Positions 8,808 to 20,006 of a stretch of DNA of 64,000 nucleotides are shown one piece after another. The position numbers and the translations under genes were made by a program. Source of the DNA: Clostridium sp. 1001275B_160808_H3 (GTDB lineage: Bacteria; Bacillota; Clostridia; Clostridiales; Clostridiaceae); assembly GCF_015550425.1 (NCBI RefSeq), contig NZ_JADNAT010000014.1, positions 29,213 to 93,212 of the forward strand, in the 5' to 3' direction. Below the pieces are notes generated by a model. It ran no database searches, had not been told where the DNA came from, and was given only the letters and a program-made list of their open reading frames with translations. The number at the start of each line of letters is the position of its first letter. Positions within the stretch are counted from its first letter, which is position 1.

Positions 8808-11800
8808 TTGTTTGAATTGAATAATTTTGATGCTATACAAATAGGTTTAGCTTCACCTAGCCAAATAAGAGAATGGTCAAGAGGAGAAGTTAAAAAACCT
8901 GAAACTATAAACTATAGAACTTTAAAACCAGAAAGAGACGGTCTATTCTGTGAAAGAATATTTGGACCTATTAAAGATTGGGAATGTCATTGTGGTAAAT
9001 ACAAGAGAGTTAGATATAAGGGAATAGTTTGTGACAGATGTGGAGTTGAAGTTACAAAAGCTAAAGTAAGAAGAGAAAGAATGGGGCATATTGAACTGGC
9101 TGCCCCAGTTTCTCACATTTGGTACTTTAAGGGAATTCCATCAAGAATGGGATTACTTTTAGATATGTCACCAAGAGCTTTAGAAAAAATATTATACTTT
9201 GCTTCATATGTAGTAATAGATCCTAAAGAAACACCATTATTAAAGAAACAACTTCTTAACGAAAAAGAATATAGAGAAGCTGTTGACAAATATGGTGAAG
9301 AAAGCTTTATAGCTGGAATGGGAGCTGAAGCTGTTCAAGAGCTACTTGGAGAAATTGATTTAGAAGGTCAATCTAAGGAGCTTAAAGAAGAATTAAAAAC
9401 AAGTACTGGTCAAAAGAAAGTTAGAATCATAAGAAGATTAGAAGTTGTTGAATCTTTTAGAAAATCAGGTAATGATCCAAGATGGATGGTTATTAATGTT
9501 ATACCTGTAATTCCACCAGATTTAAGACCGATGGTTCAATTGGATGGGGGAAGATTTGCTACTTCAGACTTAAATGATTTATATAGAAGAGTTATAAATA
9601 GAAATAACAGATTGAAGAAGCTTTTAGACCTAGGTGCTCCAGACATAATTGTTAGAAATGAAAAGAGAATGCTTCAAGAAGCAGTAGATGCACTTATAGA
9701 TAATGGTAGAAGAGGAAGACCTGTTACAGGACCTGGAAATAGACCACTTAAATCATTATCAGATATGCTTAAAGGTAAGCAAGGTAGATTTAGACAAAAC
9801 TTACTTGGTAAGAGAGTTGACTACTCAGGTAGATCAGTTATCGTTGTAGGACCTGAGTTGAAGATGTATCAATGCGGACTTCCAAAAGAAATGGCTTTAG
9901 AGTTATTTAAACCATTTGTAATGAAGAAGTTAGTTGAAGATGGAGTAGCACATAATATAAAGAGTGCTAAAAGAATGGTTGAAAGAGTAAATAATCAAGT
10001 ATGGGACGTACTTGAAGAAGTAATTACTGATCATCCAGTTTTACTAAACCGTGCTCCTACTCTACATAGATTAGGAATTCAAGCATTCCAACCAATATTA
10101 GTAGAAGGTAGAGCTATAAAACTACACCCACTTGTATGTACTGCGTATAATGCTGACTTCGATGGAGACCAAATGGCGGTTCACGTTCCATTATCAGTTG
10201 AAGCACAAGCAGAAGCAAGATTCTTAATGCTTGCAGCAGGAAATATAATGAAGCCTTCAGATGGTAAACCAGTTTGTGTACCTACACAAGATATGGTATT
10301 AGGATCATATTATTTAACTATGGATAAAACTGGAGCTAAGGGTGAAGGTAAAGTTTTTGCTTCAAAGGATGAAGCTATAATGGCTTACGAAGTAGGCGAA
10401 ATAGCAATTCATGCTGAGATTAATGTAAGAATGTTTAAGGAAATTAATGGAGAAAAGAAATCAGGAATAATAAAAACTACAGTTGGTAAGATAATCTTTA
10501 ATGAATCAATTCCTCAAGACTTAGGTTTTGTAGATAGAAGTAATAAAGATGAAGAATTCAACTTAGAAGTAGATTTCTTAATAACTAAAAAGTCATTAGG
10601 TAAGATAATCGATAAATGCTATGCAGTGCATGGTCCAACAAATACATCAATAATGCTTGATAAAATCAAAGCTTTAGGTTATCACTATTCATCAATTGGA
10701 GCTGTAACAGTAGCTGCTTCTGATATGATAGTACCAGAAGCAAAATATACACTACTTAAAGAAGCAGATGAAACTGTTGATAAGATTGAAAAGATGTATA
10801 AGAGAGGTTTCATATCAGAAGAAGAAAGATATGAAAGAGTTATTGAAAAATGGACTAAAACAACAGAAGATGTTGCGGATGCACTTATGAATAGTTTGGA
10901 TAAATTTAATCCAATATTCATGATGGCCGACTCTGGAGCCAGAGGATCTAAGTCTCAGATTAAGCAATTAGCTGGTATGAGAGGACTTATGGCGAGTCCA
11001 ACAGGTAAGATTATAGAATTACCAATCAGAGCTTCATTTAGAGAAGGTCTTGAAGTGGTAGAGTACTTTATATCTACTCACGGAGCTAGAAAGGGTAATG
11101 CCGATACAGCTCTTAAGACAGCTGACTCTGGATACTTAACAAGAAGACTAGTTGACGTATCACAAGATGTTATCGTAAGAGAAATAGATTGTGGAACAAC
11201 AGAAGGTATCTATGTTTCAGAAATTAAAGAAGGTAATGAAGCGATTGAAGGATTAGCAGAAAGACTTTATGGTAGATATACAGCTGAACCAATAATTCAT
11301 CCAGAAACTGGTGAAGTTATGGTAGAAGCTGATCAATATATGGAACTTGATGTTGCAGAAAAAGTAGCAGCAGCAGGTGTTAAGAAAGTAAAAATTAGAT
11401 CTGTATTTACATGTAAGTGTAAAGTTGGTGTATGTTCTAAGTGTTATGGCATGAACATGGCGACAGCGCAAAAGATCAATATAGGTGAAGCTGTTGGTAT
11501 AATCGCAGCACAATCAATCGGGGAACCAGGAACTCAGCTTACGATGAGAACATTCCATACAGGGGGAGTTGTTGGAGCCGATATTACACAAGGTCTTCCT
11601 AGAGTTGAAGAATTATTCGAAGCTAGAAAACCTAAAGGATTAGCTATAGTAAGTGAAATAACTGGTACAGTTAGAGTTGAAGAAACGAAGAAAAAGAGAA
11701 CTGTATTTGTAATGGCTAACGATGGAGAAGAACGTAGTTATGAAATACCATTTGGTTCAAGACTAAAGGTATCTGATGATGACTCTATTGAAGCTGGGGA

Positions 11801-12341
11801 TGAGATTACTGAAGGTTCAGTAAACCCTCATGATATAGCTGCAATTAAGGGTATAGATGGAGCTAGAAAATATCTATTATCTGAAGTTCAAAAAGTTTAT
11901 AGACTTCAAGGTGTTGATATCAATGATAAGCACTTAGAAGTAGTTGTTAGACAAATGACTAGAAAAGTTAAAGTACTAGATTCAGGAGATACTGATCTAT
12001 TACCAGGAACTATGATAGATATGTTCGACTTCGAAGAAGAAAATGCAAGAGTAAGAGAATTTGGTGGAGAAGAAGCTAAAGGCGAGCAAGCATTACTTGG
12101 TATAACTAAGGCTGCATTAGCAACAGATAGTTTCCTATCAGCTGCATCATTCCAAGAAACAACAAGAGTTCTTACAGAGGCTGCTATTAAAGGAAAGATA
12201 GATCCTCTAGTAGGTCTGAAAGAAAATGTTATTATTGGTAAGTTAATACCAGCAGGTACTGGAATGATGAGATATAGGAATGTAAAGCTAGATGTTGAGG
12301 ACGTTTTAGTGGAAAATGACACTTTAGAATCAATTGAATAA
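8808..12341 (+). CDS. rpoC: DNA-directed RNA polymerase subunit beta'
   Basis: Largest catalytic subunit, 1177 residues, starting at TTG nine bases after GGGAGG. The first zinc site is CHCGK...CDRCG near residues 60-79. The active-site magnesium loop NADFDGDQM begins near residue 448. The trigger-loop/bridge region includes [22 protein letters not shown] second zinc cluster has [13 protein letters not shown] near 868-880. It is translated from the rpoBC message. No long insertion is apparent. Confidence 0.99.
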   Translation: MFELNNFDAIQIGLASPSQIREWSRGEVKKPETINYRTLKPERDGLFCERIFGPIKDWECHCGKYKRVRYKGIVCDRCGVEVTKAKVRRERMGHIELAAPVSHIWYFKGIPSRMGLLLDMSPRALEKILYFASYVVIDPKETPLLKKQLLNEKEYREAVDKYGEESFIAGMGAEAVQELLGEIDLEGQSKELKEELKTSTGQKKVRIIRRLEVVESFRKSGNDPRWMVINVIPVIPPDLRPMVQLDGGRFATSDLNDLYRRVINRNNRLKKLLDLGAPDIIVRNEKRMLQEAVDALIDNGRRGRPVTGPGNRPLKSLSDMLKGKQGRFRQNLLGKRVDYSGRSVIVVGPELKMYQCGLPKEMALELFKPFVMKKLVEDGVAHNIKSAKRMVERVNNQVWDVLEEVITDHPVLLNRAPTLHRLGIQAFQPILVEGRAIKLHPLVCTAYNADFDGDQMAVHVPLSVEAQAEARFLMLAAGNIMKPSDGKPVCVPTQDMVLGSYYLTMDKTGAKGEGKVFASKDEAIMAYEVGEIAIHAEINVRMFKEINGEKKSGIIKTTVGKIIFNESIPQDLGFVDRSNKDEEFNLEVDFLITKKSLGKIIDKCYAVHGPTNTSIMLDKIKALGYHYSSIGAVTVAASDMIVPEAKYTLLKEADETVDKIEKMYKRGFISEEERYERVIEKWTKTTEDVADALMNSLDKFNPIFMMADSGARGSKSQIKQLAGMRGLMASPTGKIIELPIRASFREGLEVVEYFISTHGARKGNADTALKTADSGYLTRRLVDVSQDVIVREIDCGTTEGIYVSEIKEGNEAIEGLAERLYGRYTAEPIIHPETGEVMVEADQYMELDVAEKVAAAGVKKVKIRSVFTCKCKVGVCSKCYGMNMATAQKINIGEAVGIIAAQSIGEPGTQLTMRTFHTGGVVGADITQGLPRVEELFEARKPKGLAIVSEITGTVRVEETKKKRTVFVMANDGEERSYEIPFGSRLKVSDDDSIEAGDEITEGSVNPHDIAAIKGIDGARKYLLSEVQKVYRLQGVDINDKHLEVVVRQMTRKVKVLDSGDTDLLPGTMIDMFDFEEENARVREFGGEEAKGEQALLGITKAALATDSFLSAASFQETTRVLTEAAIKGKIDPLVGLKENVIIGKLIPAGTGMMRYRNVKLDVEDVLVENDTLESIE

Positions 12342-12356
12342 TACATTGCAATTTTA

Positions 12357-12385
12357 TTGACATGTGTATGCTTAAATGATAAAAT
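12357..12385 (+). promoter_or_regulatory. Promoter of the L7Ae-like gene and str operon
   Basis: TTGACA at 12357-12362 and TAAAAT at 12380-12385 with a 17-base spacer, located 15 bases after the rpoC stop. It is the same promoter type as at 3615. Confidence 0.65.
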
Positions 12386-12437
12386 ACGAATTGTGTGATT
12401 TTAAAGCTACACTACAATATAATTGTCTACATGAATT

Positions 12438-12470
12438 CATGGAGGCAAGGTCATGAACTGAGCCTCTATG
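12438..12470 (+). promoter_or_regulatory. Leader hairpin before the L7Ae-like gene
   Basis: A 9-bp stem pairs CATGGAGGC (12438-12446) with GCCTCTATG (12462-12470), with one G-T wobble and a 15-base loop. It stands 24 bases before the start codon and is followed by AACTTTTATA. It could act as an attenuator or as a protein-binding site. Function inferred only from position. Confidence 0.45.
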
Positions 12471-12494
12471 AACTTTTATATAGGGAGTGGTTTC

Positions 12495-12734
12495 ATGATA
12501 GATAACATTGTAGGAAATAAATTAATAGGTATAAAACAATGTACTAAGTCTATTAAAAATGGAACTGGAACTGTTTTATATGTAGCTAAAGACGCAGAAA
12601 TTAATTTGACTAAATCATTAACAGATTTAGCAATTGAAAAAAATGTAAAAATTATTTACATTGACACAATGAAAGAATTAGGAAAAATGTGTAGTATAGA
12701 TGTTAAAGCATCAGCAGTACTAACTTTAGAATAA
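12495..12734 (+). CDS. L7Ae-family k-turn RNA-binding protein (YbxF type)
   Basis: Small (79 residues) L7Ae/L30e/S12e/Gadd45-like protein that binds RNA kink-turns; the B. subtilis homologue YbxF sits at the same place between rpoC and rpsL. The fold is suggested by the segments NKLIGIKQCTKSIKNGTG, VLYVAKDAEINLTKSL and the hydrophobic strand VKIIYIDTMKELGKMC. I chose the ATG at 12495, preceded by GGGAGTGG, over an upstream in-frame ATG at 12468 with no ribosome binding site. It is co-directional with rpsL, 65 bases away. Its cellular target is not established. Confidence 0.85.
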   Translation: MIDNIVGNKLIGIKQCTKSIKNGTGTVLYVAKDAEINLTKSLTDLAIEKNVKIIYIDTMKELGKMCSIDVKASAVLTLE

Positions 12735-12799
12735 TTCATTAATAAGCTTTTATCTTAAATATTAGATATATAGATAAAAAAATTTCAGGAGGTGAAAAA

Positions 12800-13180
12800 A
12801 TGCCAACTATTAGCCAATTAGTTAGAAAAGGCAGAAAAACTGTTATCAACAAGTCAACAGCACCAGCACTTAACGAGTGTCCACAAAGAAGAGGAGTTTG
12901 TACAGTTGTTAAAACAACAACTCCAAAGAAGCCTAACTCAGCTTTAAGAAAAATAGCAAGAGTAAGACTTACAAATGGATTCGAAGTTACTGCATACATT
13001 GGTGGTGTAGGACACAACTTACAAGAGCACAGTGTTGTTCTTATAAGAGGTGGTAGAGTTAAGGACCTTCCTGGTGTTAGATACCATATCGTAAGAGGAG
13101 CACTTGACTGTGCTGGAGTAGCTAACAGAATGCAAGGAAGATCAAAGTACGGTGCTAAAAAGCCGAAGGCAAAAAAGTAG
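12800..13180 (+). CDS. rpsL: 30S ribosomal protein S12
   Basis: Decoding-centre protein of the small subunit. The 126 residues carry the universally conserved [13 protein letters not shown] (near 36-48) and the loop [12 protein letters not shown] (near 86-97). Both lysines where substitutions give streptomycin resistance (PKKPNS and RVKDLP) are wild type. It starts nine bases after AGGAGGTG. It heads the str cluster rpsL-rpsG-fusA-tuf. Confidence 0.98.
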   Translation: MPTISQLVRKGRKTVINKSTAPALNECPQRRGVCTVVKTTTPKKPNSALRKIARVRLTNGFEVTAYIGGVGHNLQEHSVVLIRGGRVKDLPGVRYHIVRGALDCAGVANRMQGRSKYGAKKPKAKK

Positions 13181-13202
13181 TTTAAAATAATAAGCTACGC
13201 TA

Positions 13203-13288
13203 GTGCTTGTCTTCAGCATTTACATAGATTTATAAATTAAGTTTATATAGATGAAGAAGTAAAGCACTTTACGGCAATGTTTAATTGC
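13203..13288 (+). promoter_or_regulatory. Structured rpsL-rpsG intercistronic RNA
   Basis: GTGCTT (13203-13208) pairs with AAGCAC (13262-13267); inside, CTTC (13211-13214) pairs with GAAG (13253-13256) and the AT-rich core is largely self-complementary. A second hairpin pairs GCAAT (13274-13278) with ATTGC (13284-13288). In E. coli S7 binds the equivalent gap to couple or repress S7 translation. The same role here is an inference. Confidence 0.45.
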
Positions 13289-13307
13289 AGAGTACCAATG
13301 AACTTAA

Positions 13308-13805
<498 letters not shown>

Positions 13806-13810
13806 TAAAC

Positions 13811-13844
13811 AAACTGTTTTGGCTTCTGCCAAAGCAGTTTTGTC
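13811..13844 (+). terminator. Hairpin between rpsG and fusA
   Basis: AAACTGTTTTGGC (13811-13823) pairs with GCCAAAGCAGTTT (13828-13840) through 13 pairs including one wobble, closed by a TTCT tetraloop and followed by TGTCG. The T tract is minimal, so it probably acts as a leaky terminator or stabilising element that sets fusA levels relative to rpsG. Confidence 0.6.
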
Positions 13845-13880
13845 GAATCTAAAATTACTCGTTGAGAGGAGGACATACAA

Positions 13881-15944
13881 ATGGCTAGAAAATATCCGTT
13901 AGACAAATTCCGTAACTTTGGAATAATGGCTCACATAGATGCTGGTAAAACTACAACTACTGAGCGTATATTATTCTATACTGGAAGAAGCCACAAAATT
14001 GGAGAAGTTCATGAAGGAGCAGCTACAATGGACTGGATGGTTCAAGAACAAGAAAGAGGTATAACAATTACTTCTGCTGCTACAACATGTTCATGGAAAG
14101 GTCATGAATTAAATATTATAGATACTCCAGGTCACGTAGACTTCACAGTTGAAGTTGAAAGATCATTAAGAGTTCTTGATGGAGCTGTTACAGTTCTAGA
14201 TGCAAAAAGTGGGGTTGAACCTCAAACTGAAACTGTTTGGAGACAGGCGGACAAATACGGTGTACCAAGAATGATATACGTTAATAAGATGGATGCTACA
14301 GGTGCAGACTTCTTTAGATGTATAAACACTGTAAGAGATAGATTGAAAGCTAATGCAGTTCCAATACAAATTCCAGTTGGATCAGAAGATCAATTCAAAG
14401 GAATGGTAGATTTAATAACTAATAAAGCTATTATGTTCTATGATGATCTAGGAAAAGATGTTAGAGAAGAAGAAATTCCAGCAGATTTAGCTGATCAAGC
14501 TGAAGAATACAGAATGGCTATGATTGAAGCTATAGCTGAAACTAACGAAGAATTAATGGAAAAATACCTTGAAGGTGAAGAATTAACTGTAGAAGAGTTA
14601 ATGACTGGTTTAAGAAAAGCTACTATAGCTAATGAAATAGTTCCATGTATCTGTGGTTCATCTTACAAGAATAAAGGTGTTCAACAAATGATCGATGGAG
14701 TTGTTGCATTCCTTCCATCACCTTTAGATATTCCTGCAGTTAAAGGTATATCTTTAGAAGGTGAAGAAGATTCAAGAGAAGCTTCAGATGAAGCTCCAAT
14801 GTCAGCTTTAGCATTTAAGATAGCTACTGACCCATTCGTTGGAAAGCTTGCATTCACTAGAATTTATTCAGGAGTTATGCAAAGTGGAACTTACGTATTA
14901 AACTCAACAAAGGGTAAGAAAGAAAGAATAGGAAGACTTGTTAAGATGCATGCTAATTCAAGAGAAGAAGTTGAAGCATTAGAAGCAGGTGAATTAGGAG
15001 CAATTATTGGATTAAAGAATACTACAACAGGAGATACTCTTTGTGTAGAAAGCGATCCAATAATATTAGAAGCTATGGAATTCCCAGAACCAGTTATATC
15101 TGTAGCTATAGAGCCAAAGACAAAAGCTGGTCAAGAAAAGATGGGATTAGCATTAGCTAAGCTTGCTGAAGAAGATCCTACTTTCAGAACTCATACTGAT
15201 CAAGAAACTGGTCAAACAATAATTGCTGGTATGGGTGAACTTCACTTAGAAATCATCGTTGACAGATTAACTAGAGAATTCAAAGTTGAATGTAACGTTG
15301 GAGCACCTCAAGTTGCTTACAAAGAAACAATTAGAAAAGCTGTTAAAGCTGAAGCTAAATATGCTAAGCAATCAGGTGGTAAGGGTCAATATGGTCACTG
15401 TGTGATTGAAATGGAACCTACTGAAGGTGAATATGTATTTGAAAATGCTATCGTTGGAGGAGCTATTCCAAGAGAATATATTCCAGCTATAGATAACGGT
15501 ATTCAAGAAGCAGCTAAAAATGGTATTATAGCTGGATACGAAACTATTAACTTCAAAGTTAAGTTAGTTCACGGTTCATACCATGAAGTTGACTCATCTG
15601 AAATGGCGTTTAAGATTGCTGGTTCTATGGCATTTAAGAATGCTATGACAAAAGCAGACCCAGTATTACTTGAGCCAATGGAAAAGGTTGAAGTTACAGT
15701 ACCAGAAGAATACATGGGAGATGTAATGGGAGATCTTAACTCAAGAAGAGGAAGAATAGAAGGTATGGAAGCTATAAACGGAGCTCAAATTATCAGAGCT
15801 ATGGTTCCACTTTCAGAAATGTTTGGATATGCAACTACTTTAAGATCAAGAACTCAAGGTAGAGGTACTTATTCAATGGTATTCGATCACTTCGAAGAAG
15901 TTCCTAAGAGTGTTCAAGAAAAAATTAAGAGTGAAAGAAACTAA
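13881..15944 (+). CDS. fusA: Elongation factor G
   Basis: GTPase that drives ribosomal translocation. The 687 residues fit the family. The P-loop [14 protein letters not shown] lies near 17-30, the switch I region contains [11 protein letters not shown], the G3 motif is DTPGHVDF, and NKMD is near 138. Domain IV includes the glycine-rich GGKGQYGHC. It begins nine bases after GAGGAGG. It is part of the str cluster, with tuf copy 2 following. Confidence 0.98.
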   Translation: MARKYPLDKFRNFGIMAHIDAGKTTTTERILFYTGRSHKIGEVHEGAATMDWMVQEQERGITITSAATTCSWKGHELNIIDTPGHVDFTVEVERSLRVLDGAVTVLDAKSGVEPQTETVWRQADKYGVPRMIYVNKMDATGADFFRCINTVRDRLKANAVPIQIPVGSEDQFKGMVDLITNKAIMFYDDLGKDVREEEIPADLADQAEEYRMAMIEAIAETNEELMEKYLEGEELTVEELMTGLRKATIANEIVPCICGSSYKNKGVQQMIDGVVAFLPSPLDIPAVKGISLEGEEDSREASDEAPMSALAFKIATDPFVGKLAFTRIYSGVMQSGTYVLNSTKGKKERIGRLVKMHANSREEVEALEAGELGAIIGLKNTTTGDTLCVESDPIILEAMEFPEPVISVAIEPKTKAGQEKMGLALAKLAEEDPTFRTHTDQETGQTIIAGMGELHLEIIVDRLTREFKVECNVGAPQVAYKETIRKAVKAEAKYAKQSGGKGQYGHCVIEMEPTEGEYVFENAIVGGAIPREYIPAIDNGIQEAAKNGIIAGYETINFKVKLVHGSYHEVDSSEMAFKIAGSMAFKNAMTKADPVLLEPMEKVEVTVPEEYMGDVMGDLNSRRGRIEGMEAINGAQIIRAMVPLSEMFGYATTLRSRTQGRGTYSMVFDHFEEVPKSVQEKIKSERN

Positions 15945-15968
15945 TTCACTTTAGTTATAAATATAAAG

Positions 15969-16001
15969 AATGTTGCTCATAATTAAACTATGAGCAACAT
16001 T
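15969..16001. repeat. Perfect 13-bp hairpin between fusA and tuf copy 2
   Basis: AATGTTGCTCATA (15969-15981) and TATGAGCAACATT (15989-16001) are exact inverted repeats around a 7-base loop. There is no T run after it on the plus strand, so it is not a standard intrinsic terminator. It may be an mRNA 3'-end stabiliser for fusA or a processing site. Confidence 0.6.
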
Positions 16002-16055
16002 ACAAAATATAAATTTAAGTATTATTAAATAATATAAGGAAAATTTATATAAGTA

Positions 16056-16084
16056 TAGAAAAATCGAACTAAATTAGATATAAT
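16056..16084 (+). promoter_or_regulatory. Putative promoter of tuf copy 2
   Basis: TAGAAA at 16056-16061 (4 of 6 matches) and a perfect TATAAT at 16079-16084 are separated by 17 bases, 47 bases before the tuf start. It would allow tuf to be expressed separately from fusA. Confidence 0.5.
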
Positions 16085-16114
16085 AACTAAGAAGGTTCAT
16101 ATAATTAATTTCCA

Positions 16115-17327
16115 TAAAGGAGGATTTTACAATGGCAAAGCAAAAATTCGAAAGAAGTAAACCACACGTAAACATTGGAACAATCGGTCACGTTGACCAC
16201 GGTAAGACAACTTTAACAGCTGCAATCACAACAGTATTAGCAAACAGAGGATTAGCAGAATCATTCAAATATGATGAAATTGATAAGGCTCCAGAAGAAA
16301 AAGAAAGAGGAATCACTATCAATACAGCACACGTTGAGTACCAAACAGAAAACAGACACTATGCTCACGTTGACTGTCCAGGACATGCTGACTATGTTAA
16401 GAACATGATTACAGGAGCTGCTCAAATGGACGGAGCTATCTTAGTTTGTTCAGCAGCAGACGGTCCAATGCCTCAAACAAGAGAACACATACTACTAGCA
16501 TCAAGAGTTGGTGTTGACTACATAGTTGTTTTCTTAAATAAGGCAGATATGGTAGACGACGAAGAATTATTAGAATTAGTTGAAATGGAAGTTAGAGAAT
16601 TATTATCAGAATACAACTTCCCAGGAGATGATATTCCAGTAATAAAGGGTTCAGCTTTACAAGCATTAGAAAACCCAACAGATGAAAAAGCAATCGCTCC
16701 AATTCTTGAGTTAATGGAAGCTGTAGATAGCTACATCCCAACTCCAGAAAGAGCAACAGATAAGCCATTCTTAATGCCAGTAGAAGATGTATTTACAATC
16801 ACTGGTAGAGGAACAGTTGCTACAGGAAGAGTTGAAAGAGGAGTTCTTCACGTAGGAGACGAAGTAGAAATCGTTGGATTATCAGAAGAAAGCAGAAAAG
16901 TAGTAGTAACAGGAATAGAAATGTTCAGAAAGTTACTAGACGAAGCGCAAGCTGGAGACAACGTTGGAGTTCTTTTAAGAGGAGTTCAAAGAACTGACAT
17001 CGAAAGAGGTCAAGTTTTAGCAAAAGTTGGATCAGTTAAGCCACACAAGAAATTCGTAGGTCAAGTATACGTACTTAAAAAAGAAGAAGGTGGAAGACAC
17101 ACTCCATTCTTTGATGGATACAGACCACAATTCTACTTCAGAACAACAGACGTTACTGGTTCAATCAAGTTACCAGAAGGAATGGAAATGGTTATGCCAG
17201 GAGACCACATTGACATGAACGTTGAATTAATCACTCAAGTAGCAATGGATGAAGGATTAAGATTCGCTATCAGAGAAGGTGGAAGAACTGTAGGTTCAGG
17301 AGTTGTTACTAGCATAATCGAGTAATA
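16115..17327 (+). repeat. Duplicated tuf unit, copy 2 (pairs with 1-1213)
   Basis: The right-hand copy of the identical tuf segment. The left boundary of matching sequence cannot be set because the other copy touches the window edge. The right boundary is two bases after the stop codon. Confidence 0.9.
16132..17325 (+). CDS. tuf: Elongation factor Tu (copy 2)
   Basis: The second tuf gene, with the same 397 residues as the first (G1 at 19-26, DCPGH at 81-85, NKAD near 136). It sits 187 bases after fusA with a likely promoter of its own and a strong terminator afterwards, so it is the classic str-operon tuf. Retention of two identical copies supplies the very high EF-Tu demand of fast growth. 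Confidence 0.98.
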   Translation: MAKQKFERSKPHVNIGTIGHVDHGKTTLTAAITTVLANRGLAESFKYDEIDKAPEEKERGITINTAHVEYQTENRHYAHVDCPGHADYVKNMITGAAQMDGAILVCSAADGPMPQTREHILLASRVGVDYIVVFLNKADMVDDEELLELVEMEVRELLSEYNFPGDDIPVIKGSALQALENPTDEKAIAPILELMEAVDSYIPTPERATDKPFLMPVEDVFTITGRGTVATGRVERGVLHVGDEVEIVGLSEESRKVVVTGIEMFRKLLDEAQAGDNVGVLLRGVQRTDIERGQVLAKVGSVKPHKKFVGQVYVLKKEEGGRHTPFFDGYRPQFYFRTTDVTGSIKLPEGMEMVMPGDHIDMNVELITQVAMDEGLRFAIREGGRTVGSGVVTSIIE

Positions 17328-17373
17328 ATTTCTATAAGATAATATAAATTAAAATAAAACTGTGATCACATTC

Positions 17374-17407
17374 AGAGAGCAAGGGGACGCCCTTGCTCTC
17401 TTTTTAT
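17374..17407 (+). terminator. Terminator after tuf copy 2
   Basis: An 11-bp GC-rich stem pairs 17375-17385 with 17390-17400 around a 4-base loop, then TTTTTATT. It is a textbook intrinsic terminator ending the str cluster. Confidence 0.93.
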
Positions 17408-17757
17408 TATGTAAAGAAAAATATAATAAAAAAAATACGCAATATGAAGTAATAAATGAAGTATCTAGTTATAGTTGATATCTTTAATATTTAATAAATT
17501 AATATTTAATAAATTAATATAACGAAAACTAATATAGTAACAATTAGCAAGGAATATACTTAAATTTCCTTGTAAATGATTAATATATTGTAATTAGTTA
17601 AGAATTATAATAAGGAAAAATGTTCGCCAAAAATTACAAGAAAAAATGTGTTGATAAAATGTAAAAACAAATATAAAATATATTTACGAAAGAGATCATA
17701 TTTTAAAGATAGCACTTAAATATACTTTAAAATTTATCAAAAAAGGCCAAAAAACTC
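17408..17757. other. AT-rich gap between tuf and the rpsJ promoter
   Basis: No gene is seen. It holds 2.5 copies of the 15-base unit TTAATATTTAATAAA (17484-17520), a small inverted repeat CAAGGAA/TTCCTTG (17548-17554 with 17566-17572), and a possible extra promoter (TTGATA at 17651-17656, TAAAAT at 17674-17679, 17-base spacer). Confidence 0.5.
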
Positions 17758-17786
17758 TTGAAAAGGCTATGTAAACATAGTATAAT
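17758..17786 (+). promoter_or_regulatory. Promoter of the S10 operon
   Basis: TTGAAA at 17758-17763 and a perfect TATAAT at 17781-17786, spacer 17 bases. It lies immediately before the structured rpsJ leader. Confidence 0.75.
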
Positions 17787-17800
17787 AAAGAAGTTGTATA

Positions 17801-17951
17801 GCAAACAGCGATGAGTCAGGAGGTTGCCGGACTTCCGGGTTAATTCTTGATGAGTATGTTAGGATCTAGAATCCAACGACAGGGGTTTTGTAAAGCCATG
17901 TGATTAAGTATGAAACACGTGGAACAGTTTATAGAACATCCGCTGTTGTGC
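17801..17951 (+). promoter_or_regulatory. Structured S10-operon leader RNA
   Basis: A domain is closed by long-range pairing of AACAGCG (17804-17810) with CGCTGTT (17941-17947), extended with one bulge by GCA (17801-17803) pairing with TGC (17949-17951). Inside are CCGG (17827-17830) with CCGG (17835-17838) around ACTT, and GTTAGGAT (17858-17865) with ATCCAAC (17871-17877) with one A bulge. The region is richer in GC than its flanks and does not encode a protein. L4 controls the S10 operon in E. coli; the ligand here is unknown. Confidence 0.6.
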
Positions 17952-17990
17952 GTTAGAAGTAAAGCGTACATGAAAAGGAGGGAAACCAAG

Positions 17991-18299
17991 ATGTCAAAAC
18001 AAAAAATAAGAATCAGATTAAAGGCTTTTGATCACAATATATTAGATCAATCAGCTGAAAAAATTGTTGAAACAGCAAAATCAACAGGAGCTAAGGTTGC
18101 AGGTCCAGTACCACTACCAACTGAAAAAGATGTTGTTACTATATTAAGAGCTGTTCACAAATACAAAGATTCAAGAGAGCAATTCGAAATCAGAACACAC
18201 AAGAGATTAATCGATATAGTTAATCCATCACCAAAGACTGTTGATGCATTAATGAGATTAAACTTACCAGCAGGTGTGGATATCGAAATAAAGCTATAG
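17991..18299 (+). CDS. rpsJ: 30S ribosomal protein S10
   Basis: Small-subunit head protein that also works as NusE in antitermination. 102 residues, starting [20 protein letters not shown]. An open frame runs 27 codons further upstream but lies in the leader RNA; the start at 17991 has AAGGAGGG in front and matches the family N-terminus. Family motifs are GPVPLPT and [21 protein letters not shown] (partly). First gene of the superoperon. Confidence 0.97.
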   Translation: MSKQKIRIRLKAFDHNILDQSAEKIVETAKSTGAKVAGPVPLPTEKDVVTILRAVHKYKDSREQFEIRTHKRLIDIVNPSPKTVDALMRLNLPAGVDIEIKL

Positions 18300-18377
18300 T
18301 TAATACTTATTAAATAAACAGTTTGAACGGTTATGATTGTTAAACAATCCGCTAATACGTTTAGGAGGTGTAAATAC

Positions 18378-19007
18378 ATGAAAAAAGCTATATTAGGAAA
18401 GAAAATAGGAATGACTCAAATTTTCGATGCAAACGGAAAAGTAGTTCCTGTAACAGTAGTAGAAGCTGGCCCATGTGTTGTTGTTCAAAAGAAAACTATC
18501 GAAAAAGATGGTTATGAAGCAATACAAGTAGGTTTTGGAGATGTTAGAGAAAAGTTAGTTAACAAGCCAAAGAAGGGACACTATGCTAAAGCAGGAGTTT
18601 CATTAAAGAGAAAATTAAAAGAGTTCAGATTAGAAGATTGTTCAGCTTATGAAGTTGGTCAAGAAATAAAGGCTGATTTATTTGAAGCTGGAGATAAAAT
18701 TGATGTATCTGGAGTTTCTAAAGGTAAGGGATTCCAAGGTGTTATCAAGAGATGGAATGCTAACAGAGGACCAATGAGTCACGGTTCTAAGTTCCACAGA
18801 GCAGTAGGTTCAATGGGTGCTTCATCAGATCCATCAAGAACTTTCAAGAACAAGAATATGCCAGGACATATGGGAGCTGTTAACACAACAGTATTAAACT
18901 TAGAAGTAGTTAAGGTTATAGCTGAAAAGAACTTAATACTAATCAAGGGTGGTATCCCAGGACCTAACAAAGGTACAGTAGTAATAAGAAACGCAGTTAA
19001 AGCTTAA
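18378..19007 (+). CDS. rplC: 50S ribosomal protein L3
   Basis: Binds near the peptidyl transferase centre. 209 residues starting [17 protein letters not shown], the usual N-terminus; an in-frame upstream ATG at 18333 lacks a ribosome binding site, whereas GGAGGTG precedes 18378. The conserved [13 protein letters not shown] (near 114-126) and [14 protein letters not shown] (near 149-162) are present. Confidence 0.97.
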   Translation: MKKAILGKKIGMTQIFDANGKVVPVTVVEAGPCVVVQKKTIEKDGYEAIQVGFGDVREKLVNKPKKGHYAKAGVSLKRKLKEFRLEDCSAYEVGQEIKADLFEAGDKIDVSGVSKGKGFQGVIKRWNANRGPMSHGSKFHRAVGSMGASSDPSRTFKNKNMPGHMGAVNTTVLNLEVVKVIAEKNLILIKGGIPGPNKGTVVIRNAVKA

Positions 19008-19031
19008 TTTCTGTAGAAAGGAGGAAACAGG

Positions 19032-19652
19032 ATGCCTACAGTAGGATTATTTAATCAAGAAGGAAAACAAGTTGGAGATATCCAATTAAATGATAATGTG
19101 TTCGGAGTTGAAGTTAACACTGATGCTATGCATCAAGTTGTTGTTGCTTTATTAGCAAACAAGAGACAAGGAACTCAATCAGCTAAGACAAGAGCTGAGG
19201 TTAGAGGAGGCGGAATCAAGCCTTGGAGACAAAAGGGAACTGGTAGAGCAAGACAAGGTTCTATTAGAGCTCCACAATGGATCAAAGGTGGTATAGTATT
19301 CGCACCAAAACCAAGAGACTATAGAATGTCAGTACCAAAGAGCATGAGAAGAGTAGCTATGAAATCTGCATTAACTAGCAAGGTTCAAGACGGACAAATG
19401 GTAGTGTTAGAAACATTAGCATTCGAAGCTCCAAAGACTAAGAAAATGGTTGAAGTTTTAAAAGCATTTGATGCAAAGAAAACTTTAATAGTAACTGGAG
19501 AATCAAATGAAGTACTTTACAAATCAGCTAGAAATATTGCTGATGTACAAATCATGCCAGTTAACAACATCAATGTTTATGATTTATTAAAGTTTGAGAA
19601 ATTAATCATAACTAAGGATGCTGTATCAAAAATCGAGGAGGTGTACGCATAA
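19032..19652 (+). CDS. rplD: 50S ribosomal protein L4
   Basis: Lines the peptide exit tunnel; in some bacteria it also represses the S10 operon. 206 residues. The tunnel loop [25 protein letters not shown] (partly, near 57-80) is fully conserved. Its stop overlaps the rplW start by one base (TAATG), which indicates translational coupling. Confidence 0.97.
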   Translation: MPTVGLFNQEGKQVGDIQLNDNVFGVEVNTDAMHQVVVALLANKRQGTQSAKTRAEVRGGGIKPWRQKGTGRARQGSIRAPQWIKGGIVFAPKPRDYRMSVPKSMRRVAMKSALTSKVQDGQMVVLETLAFEAPKTKKMVEVLKAFDAKKTLIVTGESNEVLYKSARNIADVQIMPVNNINVYDLLKFEKLIITKDAVSKIEEVYA

Positions 19653-19942
19653 TGACAAGCTATGATATAATAAGAAAGCCTGTTATCACTGAAAAGAGTA
19701 TGACTGCTATGGCAGACAAAAAGTACACTTTCATAGTTCAAATTAATGCAAACAAGGTTCAAATCAAGAAAGCTGTAGAAGAAATCTTCGGCGTTAAGGT
19801 TGAAAAAGTTCAAACAATAAGAACTATGGGAAAAACAAAGAGAATGGGCGTACATGTAGGAAAGAGAGCAGACTTCAAGAAGGCTGTTATCACTTTAACA
19901 GCAGACAGCAAGAATATAGAATTCTTTGAAGGAATGCAATAA
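19652..19942 (+). CDS. rplW: 50S ribosomal protein L23
   Basis: Exit-tunnel rim protein that docks trigger factor and SRP. 96 residues. Family features include the N-terminal [11 protein letters not shown] and the basic loop near residues 60-72 ([10 protein letters not shown]). It starts at the TAATG overlap with rplD, with GAGGAGGTG inside the rplD 3' end. Confidence 0.96.
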   Translation: MTSYDIIRKPVITEKSMTAMADKKYTFIVQINANKVQIKKAVEEIFGVKVEKVQTIRTMGKTKRMGVHVGKRADFKKAVITLTADSKNIEFFEGMQ

Positions 19943-20006
19943 CGCAAATAAAGCGTATTATTGGTACATAAGTACCAGAGAAGCTTAAAGTAAGGAGGGA
20001 ATTTAC

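Noticed and set aside
11906..12346. A 146-codon open frame on the minus strand inside rpoC
   Set aside because: It is fully antisense to the 3' end of rpoC, with low-complexity Ser/Thr-rich translation and no start signal. It is a shadow of rpoC codon bias.
12468..12494. Earlier start for the L7Ae-like gene
   Set aside because: No ribosome binding site before 12468; GGGAGTGG precedes 12495 and the shorter protein fits the family length.
17484..17520. The 15-base AT tandem repeat as a replication origin iteron
   Set aside because: There are only 2.5 copies in an intergenic AT-rich gap, with no replication gene nearby; ordinary low-complexity DNA explains it.
17910..17990. N-terminal extension of rpsJ by 27 codons
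   Set aside because: It lies in the structured leader, lacks a good ribosome binding site, and the added residues do not match S10. The start at 17991 has AAGGAGGG.
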